64,000 nt of DNA from Ignatzschineria sp. F8392 (lineage in GTDB: Bacteria; Pseudomonadota; Gammaproteobacteria; Cardiobacteriales; Wohlfahrtiimonadaceae). The stretch covers positions 33,454-97,453 of the forward strand of contig NZ_NEFF01000007.1 in assembly GCF_002252045.1 (NCBI RefSeq). The letters are read 5' to 3'. The notes under the pieces were generated by a model, which ran no database searches, was not told the DNA's origin, and was given only the letters and a program-made list of their open reading frames with translations. A program made the position numbers and the translations under genes. Below, piece after piece: positions 27,081-36,555 of this stretch (positions are counted from its first letter, which is position 1; the number at the start of each line of letters is the position of its first letter).

Positions 27081-29021
27081 ATGGATCGAAAATTGGATCG
27101 AAAACAGATAGATCTTTTTTTACAGAGTGTTTTAGAGGGAAGATCTCGAGAGGTCTTGACGATTTATCTCGATTCAATCGATCTAGTGGCGGAACCATTA
27201 TCGGTGGTGATCCCTGCTTTTCAAAAGGTCTATCCTCAAGCGCTTCTCTTCTCAGATGATATTTTGCTACAAGATCAGTATCAAGCCGTACCTCTAAAGG
27301 CGACTCGGCACTTTCTAGGGGCAACAACAGAGGCAGTGTTGTTAGACATCCGCGAAGGTTTTCCTCTCGATTATTTTCTTTCGATTGCTGCAACTATTGG
27401 CGCGCATGGCACACTATTGTTATTAGCAACAGAGCCTTTAGGGAAGAAGGAGAGTCAACGTTTTCACGATGTGATGATACCGACTCCCTATTTCGATCAT
27501 TACCTCTCACAGCAGTTAGTCAATTATGCATATCGTTATTGGCGAGGTGAATGGTTTGCGCCACAGTTAGGGGGAGATTCTTTTCTCGTGGAAGAAACGG
27601 GGCATCATGATAAGAGATCTCTTAACATGATAGAAACAAAAAAGCACTCCTCCTCTCTCGTTTTAACAGAAGCACAGAGAGCGATCTATAGCGATTTTCT
27701 TGCAGAAGCATCGGGAGTTTTTACCCTCTTTTCGCCAAGGGGAAGTGGAAAATCGGCATTAGGTGCAGCCTTGATCGCAAGTGATCCTGAAGCCTTTATC
27801 TTAACGGCACCGAATCAGTTAGCGATCGAGCAGTATCAATCATTGAATGATTACCAATTCCGAGCGCCTGATGCGCTCTTTTTAGGAATTAAAGAGGGAG
27901 AGGTTTGGGATCAAATCTTAATTATTGAAGAGGCCGCGAAAATGCCACTCTCCCATCTTGAGCGCTTAGTTAAGCGATTTCGAAGGGTGTTGATGATCTC
28001 TTCGGTGGAAAATTATGAGGGGACAGGACAAGGATTACGAGAAAAACTCTATGATCTTGTCACGATTAAGAAGCAGTACCAGCTCCAGCAGATTCACCGT
28101 TTTGATCATCGGGATTCTTTAGCGCAGCTAGTTGATGCAATGAGGTTTACAAAGAGAAGTGATTACGATCTAAAAGATTCATTCCCCACTCCTAAAAAAG
28201 AGGATCTTCAAGAGGCGCTCAAGATAGAGCTCTATAATGATCAAAATATCAGATTGTTGCGAGAAGATCGGCAAAAGCTTGCTGCGCTCTATCACCTTCT
28301 TAATCAGACTCATTATCAAACAAATATTCAAGATTTAAGGCGACTCTTTGATTCGCCTCATCAACTCTTCGTATTGGCGTTTTATCAATCTCAACTGATA
28401 GGGGCAACATGGGGCATTGTTGAGGGGGGATTATCGAAAGAGCTTGCTATAGCTCTGTTTCGGGGCGAGAGGCGCCCTCGTGGAAATCTAGTTCCCCAAA
28501 TTTTAGCCGGGCAGAGTTATTTTCCTGAGGCTATGATTGCACGATCTCTACGGATTTCTCGTATCTCTGTAGTAGATTCTTTTCGGCGATTAGGCATTGG
28601 TGCACGAATGATATCGGCAATTGAGAACGATTCTTCTCTTAATCTTGATTTTCTCTCAGTGAGTTTCGGTTTAACGGCAGATCTCTTCGCTTTTTGGCGT
28701 AGCTTAGATTTTCAGCCGGCGCATTTAGGTTTTCATCTTGATAAAACAACAGGGCTTTACTCTTTAGTTGTGTTAAAGCGGATTAATAGCCATAGCCATG
28801 AATGGATTGAAGAGAGTTACCAAAAATTTGCAGCAGATGCTGCACTTAACTATCAAAAGATGGAGTCGCGTCCTGAGATCGCTGCAATTTTAAAGAATTA
28901 TGCACAAGAAGGGGTATTTGATGCGCGTGATGCTGCTGTTATAGAGGCGAATCGTAATTTTAGTCGAGCTGCCTATAGTGTGGAGAATGCGCTTTTCCGT
29001 GCTTTAAAAGATCAAGAGTGA
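27081..29021 (+). CDS. tmcA: tRNA(Met) cytidine acetyltransferase TmcA
   Basis: It makes N4-acetylcytidine at the wobble base of elongator tRNA-Met, using acetyl-CoA and ATP. The 646 residues (E. coli 671) comprise an N-terminal DUF1726-type domain, a helicase-like ATPase with Walker A SPRGSGKSA (218-226) and a Walker B-like LIIEEAAKMP, and a GNAT acetyltransferase with RRLGIGARMISAIE in the acetyl-CoA loop, followed by a C-terminal helical region. It stands alone between tRNA-Lys and tRNA-Thr genes. The ATG is preceded by a GGGAAG/AAGG site. Confidence 0.93.
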   Translation: MDRKLDRKQIDLFLQSVLEGRSREVLTIYLDSIDLVAEPLSVVIPAFQKVYPQALLFSDDILLQDQYQAVPLKATRHFLGATTEAVLLDIREGFPLDYFLSIAATIGAHGTLLLLATEPLGKKESQRFHDVMIPTPYFDHYLSQQLVNYAYRYWRGEWFAPQLGGDSFLVEETGHHDKRSLNMIETKKHSSSLVLTEAQRAIYSDFLAEASGVFTLFSPRGSGKSALGAALIASDPEAFILTAPNQLAIEQYQSLNDYQFRAPDALFLGIKEGEVWDQILIIEEAAKMPLSHLERLVKRFRRVLMISSVENYEGTGQGLREKLYDLVTIKKQYQLQQIHRFDHRDSLAQLVDAMRFTKRSDYDLKDSFPTPKKEDLQEALKIELYNDQNIRLLREDRQKLAALYHLLNQTHYQTNIQDLRRLFDSPHQLFVLAFYQSQLIGATWGIVEGGLSKELAIALFRGERRPRGNLVPQILAGQSYFPEAMIARSLRISRISVVDSFRRLGIGARMISAIENDSSLNLDFLSVSFGLTADLFAFWRSLDFQPAHLGFHLDKTTGLYSLVVLKRINSHSHEWIEESYQKFAADAALNYQKMESRPEIAAILKNYAQEGVFDARDAAVIEANRNFSRAAYSVENALFRALKDQE

Positions 29022-29061
29022 GAGGATATTGATATCAAAATGAATGATTGTTATGCAGTTG

Positions 29062-29090
29062 TTGACAGGCCGAATCTTCATCTCTATAAT
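29062..29090 (+). promoter_or_regulatory. perfect sigma-70 promoter of tRNA-Thr copy 1
   Basis: TTGACA at 29062-29067 and TATAAT at 29085-29090 with exactly 17 bases between. Confidence 0.92.
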
Positions 29091-29106
29091 CCTCAAATAT
29101 AGTTTA

Positions 29107-29182
<76 letters not shown>

Positions 29183-29187
29183 GTTAG

Positions 29188-29221
29188 AAAGCCCAGCAGT
29201 TTTATTGCTGGGCTTTTTTGT
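29188..29221 (+). terminator. terminator of tRNA-Thr copy 1
   Basis: AAGCCCAGCA and TGCTGGGCTT pair around GTTTTAT, then six Ts. Confidence 0.92.
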
Positions 29222-29270
29222 ATCTCTATCTTAGATAGTGCTTGCGATGCAAAAGATCTTCAATAAAAGT

Positions 29271-29299
29271 TTGACATCTTTGATGAAGAACTCTATAAT
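29271..29299 (+). promoter_or_regulatory. perfect sigma-70 promoter of tRNA-Thr copy 2
   Basis: TTGACA at 29271-29276 and TATAAT at 29294-29299 with exactly 17 bases between. Confidence 0.92.
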
Positions 29300-29324
29300 T
29301 TTACTTCTTGATTAAATTTAAGAA

Positions 29325-29400
<76 letters not shown>

Positions 29401-29404
29401 GATA

Positions 29405-29440
29405 GAGAGCCCAACAGTTTAACTGTTGGGCTCTTCTTTT
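29405..29440 (+). terminator. terminator of tRNA-Thr copy 2
   Basis: AGAGCCCAACAGT and ACTGTTGGGCTCT pair around TTA, then a T-rich tail. Confidence 0.88.
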
Positions 29441-29528
29441 ATCTATCTATTTTATCTATCTAGTACAAATCACTATTTTAATAATCAGTAAGGATGTTGC
29501 AGTAGATACCCTTCATAGATATTTTTTC

Positions 29529-29783
29529 TTAATCTTCTAAAACATCAGGATTCATCTTTAGTACTAATGCCTTAATTTCTGGGCTAGGGTATTCTGCCCG
29601 ATGCATTAAGAGGGAATAGAGCTCAGGATCTTGCATCTCAAGAAGTGATAGGTAGAGATCCTTTTCACTATCAGGTGCTTTTTCAAAGTGGTTTTCAAGA
29701 TAACGATCACAAAGCGCATCGAGTTCACGCATACCACGACGAGAACGCCATTTTATTTTCCGAAGATCATATTTATTATCCAT
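29529..29783 (-). CDS. sdhE: FAD assembly factor SdhE
   Basis: An 84-residue helical protein that promotes covalent flavin attachment to succinate dehydrogenase (SdhA) and fumarate reductase. The conserved RRGMREL motif (residues 15-21) that contacts the flavoprotein is intact, and YLSLLEMQDPEL matches the family. It stands alone on the minus strand. No sdh genes are in the window. Confidence 0.93.
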   Translation of the reverse strand: MDNKYDLRKIKWRSRRGMRELDALCDRYLENHFEKAPDSEKDLYLSLLEMQDPELYSLLMHRAEYPSPEIKALVLKMNPDVLED

Positions 29784-30142
29784 TACATTGGTCTCCCATT
29801 AATATAGAAAGCTAGATATTTAAAATTAAGTATTCATGTTTGAGTATTTAAAACTAATATTGATGACTCAAAGTGATTGGAAGAGCTAGATCGATTTGAA
29901 GATATTATCGCTCTTTTTATCATGCCACTATTATAGAGCGTTTAATGAGGCTGAGTTAATTCTCACCTTTTAATGACAGGTGATTGAGATATTAAGATAT
30001 CTGTTAGAAATATTATTTTCCAAGTTATCTTCTCGCTATCTATCTCGTTATCTTCTTGTGACCCTCTCTCTTTTAGTCTGCTTCTATCCTACTAATTATT
30101 GCCTACTTTCGATATCTAATTTTTAAGAAGATGGGGGAAAGA

Positions 30143-30268
30143 TTGATTTAAGTATTCGAAAAACTATCGAGCTCTTAAAGTGCTGGCGAGTTAAGAGCTA
30201 AAATATTTGATCGTGAAGTAGGGACGCAATCATCACATCTTAAAAATGGGAATAACTCCCATTTTTTA
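30143..30268 (+). ncRNA. candidate small RNA ending in a terminator
   Basis: AGCTCTTAA (30170-30178) and TTAAGAGCT (30191-30199) form a perfect 9-bp stem with a 12-base loop. About 40 bases later AAAATGGGA and TCCCATTTT form a second stem with a T-tail (to 30268). No open frame or neighbouring gene accounts for a terminator here: the tRNA-Thr upstream has its own and sdhE points away. A weak TTGATT-16-TATCGA promoter is possible at 30143-30170. The alternative is a prmA leader with an attenuator. Confidence 0.35.
30241..30268 (+). terminator. terminator-like hairpin before prmA
   Basis: AAAATGGGA and TCCCATTTT pair around ATAAC, followed by more Ts. Confidence 0.7.
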
Positions 30269-30442
30269 GGGCTTTATAGAATATACCGTAAAAAAAATGC
30301 GCAAATAGCTAGAGAATTTTGTTATGATCTATGCCTTGCTAAGAAGTTGGTCGCAATTTGCTCTACGCTCTTTTGCTTGATTATGTTTCATATCTTAGCT
30401 AGTATTCTCCCCTTAATAAAATTAGTGACATGTGGTGAAGCT

Positions 30443-31330
30443 ATGAATAAATGGTTTGAATTAACTCTAAAAGCTGATGCGCGCTTGACGGCGGAGGTGC
30501 TCGATGAAGCGCTCGTTGAGTCAGGGGCTGTTGCTGTCACCATGAAAGATGGTAGTGATGAGCCGATATTTGAACCGCTACCAGGTGAAACACCATTATG
30601 GAGTGAAACGTTAGTGACAGGGCTCTATGAAGTTCCCTGCGATGTTGAAGCGATTAAAGCATTCTTGATGAGTTACTTAGACCAGCCCTATCTTCCTATT
30701 GTGGAGACACATGAATTAGAAGATAAAGATTGGGTTAGAGCATGGCAAGATCACTATAAACCGATTAAATTTGGTGAGAATCTCTGGATCTGTCCAACTC
30801 ATCTACCATCACCGGATCCAGAGGTTGCAACAGTTCGCTTAGATCCTGGGCTTGCTTTTGGGACGGGAACACATCCGACAACGGCACTCTGTTTAGAGTG
30901 GCTCTCTGATAATCGAGATCAGTTGATGAATGCCACCATTATCGATTATGGGTGTGGTTCTGGTATTTTAGGGATTGCCGGCAAATTATTGGGAGCGAAG
31001 GAGTGCTACAGCACCGATATTGATAAGCAGGCGATCTATGCAACAGAACAGAATGCAGAGCGTAATAATGTTTCGATTTATGCCGCACTTCCAGAAACAT
31101 TCTCTCCCCCTAAAGCAAAAGTGGTTCTCTCCAATATTCTTTCAGGTCCATTAGTAGAGCTCGCCCCTATTTTAGGGAATTTAGTTGAGCCAGGCGGCCA
31201 CCTTGTGTTAGCGGGGCTCTTAGATCATGATGCAGAATTTGTTAAGAGTGCTTATCGGGATCAATTTGAGTTTCAAGAGAATAAAAGTTTAGACGGTTGG
31301 ACAAGGCTCTACGGCATTAAGAGATCGTAA
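30443..31330 (+). CDS. prmA: ribosomal protein L11 methyltransferase PrmA
   Basis: An AdoMet-dependent enzyme that trimethylates ribosomal protein L11. After an N-terminal L11-recognition domain comes LDPGLAFGTGTHPTTALCL and the AdoMet motif DYGCGSGILGIAGKLLGA; NILSGPLVELAP is the catalytic-loop region. The frame is open from 30347, but the ATG at 30443 (MNKWFELTLKA) matches the family start and gives 295 residues. Its stop overlaps the dusB start (TAATG). prmA-dusB-fis is a conserved gammaproteobacterial order. Confidence 0.95.
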   Translation: MNKWFELTLKADARLTAEVLDEALVESGAVAVTMKDGSDEPIFEPLPGETPLWSETLVTGLYEVPCDVEAIKAFLMSYLDQPYLPIVETHELEDKDWVRAWQDHYKPIKFGENLWICPTHLPSPDPEVATVRLDPGLAFGTGTHPTTALCLEWLSDNRDQLMNATIIDYGCGSGILGIAGKLLGAKECYSTDIDKQAIYATEQNAERNNVSIYAALPETFSPPKAKVVLSNILSGPLVELAPILGNLVEPGGHLVLAGLLDHDAEFVKSAYRDQFEFQENKSLDGWTRLYGIKRS

Positions 31331-32280
31331 TGAAAATAGGGAATTATCATATATCATCGCCCTATGTGCTTGCACCTATGGCGGGGGTAACGGATCTTCC
31401 TTTCCGTAAGATTTGTCGGCGTTTTGGTGCCGGTCTTGCGGTAAGCGAGATGGTGAATGCTAATCCTGAGCTATGGGAGACTGAAAAATCACAGTTACGC
31501 CTTATTTATGAAGGAGAGCTCTCTCCTGTCAGCGCCCAAATTGTGGGGTATGACCCTGAAATGATGGCGGCTGCAGCTCAATTTAGTGTTGAAAATGGCG
31601 CCGAGATTGTAGATATCAATATGGGTTGTCCGGCAAAAAAAGTCTGTAAAAAAGCGGCGGGTTCTGCGTTATTGCAGGATGAACCTTTAGTGGCAGAGAT
31701 CTTAAAAGCTGTGGTTGCCGCTGTTGATGTCCCGGTGACCTTAAAGATTCGAACAGGATGGGATCGAGAGAATAAGAATGCGGTCACGATTGCGAAGATG
31801 GCAGAAGAGATCGGTATTCAAGCTTTGGCGATTCATGGGCGAACACGTGAAGATCGTTTTTTGGGTGAAGCGGAATATGAAACGATCGCAAAGGTTAAAG
31901 AGGCGATCTCAATTCCGGTGATTGCAAATGGCGATATCGATTCACTAGAGAAAGCAGAACAGGTCTTAAAGATGACGAAGGCGGATGCCATTATGATAGG
32001 GCGGGGTGCTTTAGGTAATCCTTGGCTTTTTCGTTCTTTAATCGAGCGTCAACCCTATCTCCCCACCATAGAAGAGCGTTACCAAGTGATATTAGAACAT
32101 ATCTCTGCTTTGCACCATTTTTATGGCGCAGAGAAGGGAATTCGTGTTGCTCGAAAACATCTTCTTTGGTACCTCGGTGAGCGAGAGATTCCGAGTGAGT
32201 GGCGTAGTGCGATGTTGCGAGAGAAGATTCCGGAGAAGCAACTTGAATGGGTAGCAAGAATTTTTTTAGATCAAATATAG
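31330..32280 (+). CDS. dusB: tRNA-dihydrouridine synthase B
   Basis: An FMN enzyme that reduces uridine 17 in tRNA D-loops. APMAGVTDLPFRKICRRFGA and the catalytic-cysteine region NMGCPAKKVCKKAAGSALL are diagnostic of DusB; KIRTGW, AIHGRTRED and GRGALGNPW complete the TIM-barrel pattern. 316 residues. It is translationally coupled to prmA by a one-base overlap. The gap to fis is about 200 bases, longer than in E. coli, leaving room for a separate fis promoter. Confidence 0.95.
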   Translation: MKIGNYHISSPYVLAPMAGVTDLPFRKICRRFGAGLAVSEMVNANPELWETEKSQLRLIYEGELSPVSAQIVGYDPEMMAAAAQFSVENGAEIVDINMGCPAKKVCKKAAGSALLQDEPLVAEILKAVVAAVDVPVTLKIRTGWDRENKNAVTIAKMAEEIGIQALAIHGRTREDRFLGEAEYETIAKVKEAISIPVIANGDIDSLEKAEQVLKMTKADAIMIGRGALGNPWLFRSLIERQPYLPTIEERYQVILEHISALHHFYGAEKGIRVARKHLLWYLGEREIPSEWRSAMLREKIPEKQLEWVARIFLDQI

Positions 32281-32483
32281 AGATGTAGGTTCTTAACAAA
32301 TCAAAAATTAGTTAGGTCTGTTTTATAACGTAAATAAGTATCTATCTCAAAATCTACCATTAAACATCTATTGTAGGTGAGATAGGTATTCTCTTTTTTT
32401 TACTGAGTATTGTTGAGCTGTGGCTTGGTAATACTTCATTTACTTAATATATTAATTAGATAGATATTCTAGGAGTAGTAAGC

Positions 32484-32756
32484 ATGATTTCTCGTGAGCG
32501 TCTTAAAGATCATATTCCATTGCGTGAGTCAGTCAAGGAAGCATTAGACGAAATTTCCAGTATGTTAGATGGAAAGTATCCTCCCAATCTTTACCGTTTA
32601 GTGATCAATGAGGTGGAGAGACCTCTATTTGAGAAGGTATTGGAGTATACCGATGGTAATCAATCAAAAGCATCGGAGATATTAGGAATTACGCGCTCAA
32701 CTTTAAAGAAACGTTTAGATTATTTTGATATCGATCCAAGAGATCATAAGTCATAA
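32484..32756 (+). CDS. fis: nucleoid protein Fis
   Basis: A 90-residue DNA-bending protein that activates rRNA promoters and shapes the nucleoid. The C-terminal helix-turn-helix GNQSKASEILGITRSTLKKR matches E. coli Fis; the N-terminal LRESVKEALDEIS forms the dimer region. An AGGAGT site precedes the ATG. It follows dusB as in other gammaproteobacteria. A likely target is the rRNA promoter at the right end of this window. Confidence 0.95.
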   Translation: MISRERLKDHIPLRESVKEALDEISSMLDGKYPPNLYRLVINEVERPLFEKVLEYTDGNQSKASEILGITRSTLKKRLDYFDIDPRDHKS

Positions 32757-32917
32757 TCGTCAGTTATCAGATTGTAAGAGGGGAGTGGAAACTTGCTCTT
32801 AAGGTATCAGATCAATAAGTCTGATGATAAATTCTTACGGTTAACTTATAATTAAGCTGATATTAAGCTGATTTGTAATCAATCTATAATTAACTTTTGG
32901 TAATTGAGGAGAGCTGT

Positions 32918-33487
32918 GTGAAGAAAGCAAATGAGATACGCCGAGGCGATGTGATTCAATATAATAATCTCTATTACTTAGTGCGTGATGTGGAGAAATC
33001 TGCACCGACAGCAAGAGGTGGTAATACCACTTTTAGAATACAGATCTTCTCAATTCCCGATAATCATAAAGTCGATCTCTCTCTTCGTGCTGATGATGAG
33101 TTAGAGGATGTGCAATTAACAAAACGAGAGGCAACCTACTCCTATAAAGATGGTGATAATTTTGTCTTTATGGATAGTGAAGATTACAGTCAATATTATC
33201 TGAGCGAAAAGTTAGTAGGTGATGATGCTGGCTTTATTCTTGAAGGGATTGAAGGTTATTATGTCTCTTTAGTGGATGAAGTTCCTGTTGCGCTCTCTCT
33301 TCCTCAAACGGTGGTCCTAGAAGTGGTTGATACTGCACCTGAATTGAAAGGGGCGAGCGCGACAAAACGTAATAAGCCAGCAAAGCTCTCGACAGGCATC
33401 ACAGTTTCAGTACCTGAATATATTGAAAATGGGACAAAAATTGTTGTCAATACCGATACAAGAGAGTATTCAAGTCGAGCAAATTAG
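32918..33487 (+). CDS. efpL: elongation factor P-like protein EfpL (YeiP)
   Basis: An EF-P paralogue that relieves ribosome stalling. It has the KOW-like N-domain and two OB domains. Arg33 in SAPTARGGNTTF occupies the tip position that EF-P modifies as lysine, identical to E. coli YeiP; LPQTVVLEVVDTAPELKGAS and KPAKLSTG are family blocks. The frame is open from 32897, but the GTG at 32918 has a GAGGAGA site and gives the normal 189 residues. It has its own terminator. Confidence 0.93.
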   Translation: MKKANEIRRGDVIQYNNLYYLVRDVEKSAPTARGGNTTFRIQIFSIPDNHKVDLSLRADDELEDVQLTKREATYSYKDGDNFVFMDSEDYSQYYLSEKLVGDDAGFILEGIEGYYVSLVDEVPVALSLPQTVVLEVVDTAPELKGASATKRNKPAKLSTGITVSVPEYIENGTKIVVNTDTREYSSRAN

Positions 33488-33540
33488 CTTGATTAGATTT
33501 ATTGGATTTAAATAGAGCTTTACTGAAGATCAATAGAAGA

Positions 33541-33576
33541 GATGGTGTCATTGAATGATGACACCATTTTTTTTAC
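33541..33576 (+). terminator. efpL terminator
   Basis: ATGGTGTCAT and ATGACACCAT pair around TGAATG, followed by eight Ts. Confidence 0.92.
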
Positions 33577-33981
33577 TATTTAAAAAAATAATCTTAGAAA
33601 AAAGGTGATTTACTCTTGAAATCGTTTAAAAAGACGATATTAAGTTATAATAGGGCTCAATTTGTAATCGAGCAGATGTTGTAAAGACGTTATAAAAAAC
33701 ATTTGGGAGATGTTATCAGTACGTTATGAAGACGTTATAAATAGGTTATAAAGTAGGTTATAAAGTAGGTTATAAAGTAAATTGTAAAGCTGTTTGCCGG
33801 TAGAGAGTTATTGTCGTGATAGGTTGTTGCGATTACTCTTACCTGAAAGTGATGTAAGAATATTTCTTTAGTGATCATTTCGCTAAGGGAGATCGTCCCT
33901 TCTATATAGGGTAGAGAAGAGTTGAGAACAGATGCTAGATGATTGTTCTCACTTGGAAAAATTTTTGATTTAGGAGTCAGT
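33577..33981. other. gap with 12-bp tandem repeat before ppiA
   Basis: No gene is seen. GGTTATAAAGTA is repeated three times without gaps (33744-33779), preceded by degenerate copies (GACGTTATAAA at 33731 on). A ppiA promoter should lie further right. Confidence 0.6.
33744..33779. repeat. 12-bp direct repeat, three copies
   Basis: Three perfect head-to-tail copies of GGTTATAAAGTA, with related GTTATAAA units immediately to the left. Confidence 0.9.
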
Positions 33982-34566
33982 ATGAAAAAATTAATGTTAG
34001 CGGGTGCATTAGCAGCTAGCCTCTTTTCAGGGGTTGTTATGGCAGAAGAAGCAGTAACAGCACCTCATCTCTATGTGGAAATGGATACAACTAAAGGAAA
34101 CTTTGTCGTTGAGCTCGATCCTGAAAAAGCGCCTATTACCGTTGAAAATTTTAAAAATTATGTTGATGATGGCTATTATGATGGATTGATTTTCCATCGT
34201 GTCATCGATGGCTTTATGGTGCAAGGTGGCGGTCTTGATGTGGATATGAAACAGAAGAAGAGCGGGGCACCTATTAAGATCGAGTCTGATAATGGATTGA
34301 AGAATGAGCGTGGTACTATTGCAATGGCACGAACGATGGATCCTAACTCAGCGACAAGCCAATTCTTTATCAATACTCAAGATAATACATTTTTAGATTA
34401 TCCCGGTCAGGATGGTTACGGTTATACCGTATTTGGGAAGGTTGTTGAAGGAATGGATGTGATCGATAAGATTGAAAAGGTTAAGACCACATCAAAAGGA
34501 GGCCATCAAGATGTGCCTGCTGAACCTGTTGTCATTGAGAGTGTTAAGTTTGTTGAAAAACCGTAA
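33982..34566 (+). CDS. ppiA: periplasmic cyclophilin-type peptidylprolyl isomerase
   Basis: It speeds proline cis-trans isomerisation during folding in the periplasm. A signal peptide ([21 protein letters not shown]) is followed by a bacterial cyclophilin domain with [31 protein letters not shown] and [17 protein letters not shown] chose the ATG at 33982, which has an AGGAG site, over the frame opening at 33943. It resembles ppiB at 35314 closely apart from the signal, with a lipoprotein gene between them. Confidence 0.93.
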   Translation: MKKLMLAGALAASLFSGVVMAEEAVTAPHLYVEMDTTKGNFVVELDPEKAPITVENFKNYVDDGYYDGLIFHRVIDGFMVQGGGLDVDMKQKKSGAPIKIESDNGLKNERGTIAMARTMDPNSATSQFFINTQDNTFLDYPGQDGYGYTVFGKVVEGMDVIDKIEKVKTTSKGGHQDVPAEPVVIESVKFVEKP

Positions 34567-34689
34567 CCAATGCTTTAAAGGTTTAAATGTACTTATCGGC
34601 TAGTTGTCGATCCCCTGATCGCCACTAGTTATTGATCGTTAACAACGAATAGATCCGCACTGAGTGTTGATCAAAACAGAGGGAATAGA

Positions 34690-35157
34690 ATGAAAAAGTT
34701 ATGGATTGTGTTAGGTGCAGCGCTTCTTCTTACGGCATGTAATGATAAAGAGGTAACACCAGCGACGATTGATGAGAATACAACAATCGAATTTGATAAG
34801 GAGCACTCAGCACAAAATGCACTCGATTATGCCGGTGTCTATAAAGGGCAATATCCTTGTGCCGATTGTAGCGGTATCGATGTAGAGCTTACACTTGAAT
34901 ATAATGGTGGTTACGATCTTAAACAGACCTACCTCGATGTTAAAGGGAAAGATGAAACCTTTAATGAGTCTGGGCGTTTCACGTGGAACAAAGCCGGCCA
35001 AGTGGTTACCTTAGAGGGCACTGATGGCGGACCAGATGGTGCGCTTCGTTACTTTGTCGGTGAAAATGTTCTCTACCCTGCAGATAAAGAGGGGAAACGT
35101 ATTGAGAATGAAGGGCCTTTTGATTACACGCTTCATAAAGTATTACCGGAAGAGTAG
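34690..35157 (+). CDS. NlpE-like outer-membrane lipoprotein
   Basis: A 155-residue lipoprotein. The lipobox LLTAC puts the lipid cysteine at residue 17, with Asn at +2. The NlpE N-terminal domain is clear in GVYKGQYPCADCSGIDVEL, with the CxxC pair at 57 and 60. It lacks the C-terminal OB domain of E. coli NlpE (about 236 residues), so it is the short, single-domain form. In E. coli NlpE signals surface stress to CpxA; the same role here is inference. It lies between two cyclophilin genes. Confidence 0.85.
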   Translation: MKKLWIVLGAALLLTACNDKEVTPATIDENTTIEFDKEHSAQNALDYAGVYKGQYPCADCSGIDVELTLEYNGGYDLKQTYLDVKGKDETFNESGRFTWNKAGQVVTLEGTDGGPDGALRYFVGENVLYPADKEGKRIENEGPFDYTLHKVLPEE

Positions 35158-35313
35158 TGTTACAATTAACGCTGGTTAAAATAAATTAAAAGTAACTTTA
35201 CTAATAAGTTCACTAATAAGTTTATTAGCGATCGCGATAGTTATTTATAGTGGTCTATAGTGACTTGATGGCGATCGTTACAATAAGATCTATTAAAGAA
35301 GAGGTATTGAATA

Positions 35314-35817
35314 ATGCTTAAGTTCCACACCACAATGGGTGATTTCACCATTCAATTAAATCATGAGAAAGCACCGGCTACGGCAGAAAACTTTCTTCAA
35401 TATGCGAAAGATGGTTACTTTAATGGTACGCTCTTTCACCGTATTATTCCTGGGTTTATGGTTCAAGGTGGCGGATTAGAGCCTGGAATGGTGGATAAAC
35501 ATAAAGGACACCGTGAACCAATTCAGAATGAAGCAGATAATGGTCTGAAAAATGTGCGCGGATCTGTTGCGATGGCTCGGACGATGGATCCTCATTCTGC
35601 TACCTCACAATTTTTTATCAACCTAGTGGATAATAGTTTCCTCGATCATAAATCACAAACACCACAAGGTTGGGGTTATGCTGTATTTGGTGAAGTGGTA
35701 GAGGGAATGGATGTGATCGATAAAATGGCTAAGGTAGAGACAACTTCTCGCCGCGGTCATGGTGATGTTCCGGTTGAAGATATTATTATCGAGAATGTTG
35801 AAGTTATCGGTGAGTAA
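35314..35817 (+). CDS. ppiB: cytoplasmic cyclophilin-type peptidylprolyl isomerase
   Basis: A 167-residue cyclophilin without a signal peptide, so cytoplasmic. [37 protein letters not shown] and [16 protein letters not shown] mark the active site. It sits 6 bases before lpxH, the same ppiB-lpxH order as in E. coli, indicating cotranscription. It probably shares ancestry with ppiA 750 bases upstream. Confidence 0.94.
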   Translation: MLKFHTTMGDFTIQLNHEKAPATAENFLQYAKDGYFNGTLFHRIIPGFMVQGGGLEPGMVDKHKGHREPIQNEADNGLKNVRGSVAMARTMDPHSATSQFFINLVDNSFLDHKSQTPQGWGYAVFGEVVEGMDVIDKMAKVETTSRRGHGDVPVEDIIIENVEVIGE

Positions 35818-35823
35818 TGGTTG

Positions 35824-36555
35824 ATGCAAGAGGATTCTATTTCACTCTTTATCAGTGATATCCATCTTAGTGAAAGTCGTAACGATCTCGTTACGGCTTT
35901 CTTCTATTTTATTGATGAAATCGCCCCTAGCGCTGATCAGCTCTATATTTTGGGAGATCTGTTTGACTTTTGGGCGGGTGATGACATTGAGACACCTTTA
36001 ACTCTATCGGTAGCGAAACATCTATCAGCCTTAGCAGATCGTGGAACTGAAATTACCTTTATTCCCGGCAATCGTGACTTTGCGTTAGGCAGACGTTATG
36101 CCAAAAGTGCAAAAATGGAGATCGCACCGAGTGAAATTATCTTAAAGCGGGAGGGAATTCTTCTGCTTCATGGTGATGAACTATGTATCGATGATCACGC
36201 TTATCAGCGTTATAAACGCTGGATTCGAAATCCTCTGATTCTCACACTATTGCGTCATTTGCCGAAGCGGTATCGACTAGAGTTAGCGGCAAAAATAAAG
36301 AAGAGGAGTGGGCAGTCTACAGCGCGAAAGATTATGGATGTCAATGAGCACTACACGACACAATATTTTCATAAACGGGGGGTGAGCCAGATGATTCATG
36401 GTCATACACATCGTCCTGCAATTCATCACCATGGAAATGAGCAGTATCGTTATGTCCTAAGTGATTGGGATATTACGGGAGATTATCTTAAATTAGAAGA
36501 GGGCAAAATCACTCGACATCAATTTAAGATTGCCGATTTTCAGTCGTTATCGTGA
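35824..36555 (+). CDS. lpxH: UDP-2,3-diacylglucosamine diphosphatase LpxH
   Basis: A lipid A pathway enzyme that cleaves UDP-2,3-diacylglucosamine to lipid X and UMP at the inner face of the membrane. Metal-binding motifs of the calcineurin-like phosphoesterase fold are FISDIHLSES, GDLFDFW, GNRDF, LLHGDELCIDD and HGHTHRP. The frame could begin with TTG at 35821; the ATG at 35824 gives 243 residues. Coupled to ppiB. Confidence 0.94.
   Translation: MQEDSISLFISDIHLSESRNDLVTAFFYFIDEIAPSADQLYILGDLFDFWAGDDIETPLTLSVAKHLSALADRGTEITFIPGNRDFALGRRYAKSAKMEIAPSEIILKREGILLLHGDELCIDDHAYQRYKRWIRNPLILTLLRHLPKRYRLELAAKIKKRSGQSTARKIMDVNEHYTTQYFHKRGVSQMIHGHTHRPAIHHHGNEQYRYVLSDWDITGDYLKLEEGKITRHQFKIADFQSLS

Larger units (their letters stand above)
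29784..30442. other. long leader region upstream of prmA
   Basis: About 660 bases without a convincing protein gene. It contains a stem-loop (30170-30199) followed by a terminator-like hairpin (30241-30268), interpreted separately as a possible small RNA, and must hold the prmA promoter. Confidence 0.5.

Noticed and set aside
30143..30240. Possible c-di-GMP (GEMM) riboswitch because of GGGACGCAA near 30220
   Set aside because: The other conserved blocks of the aptamer, such as the GCACAGGGCAAACC region and the second receptor stem, are absent.
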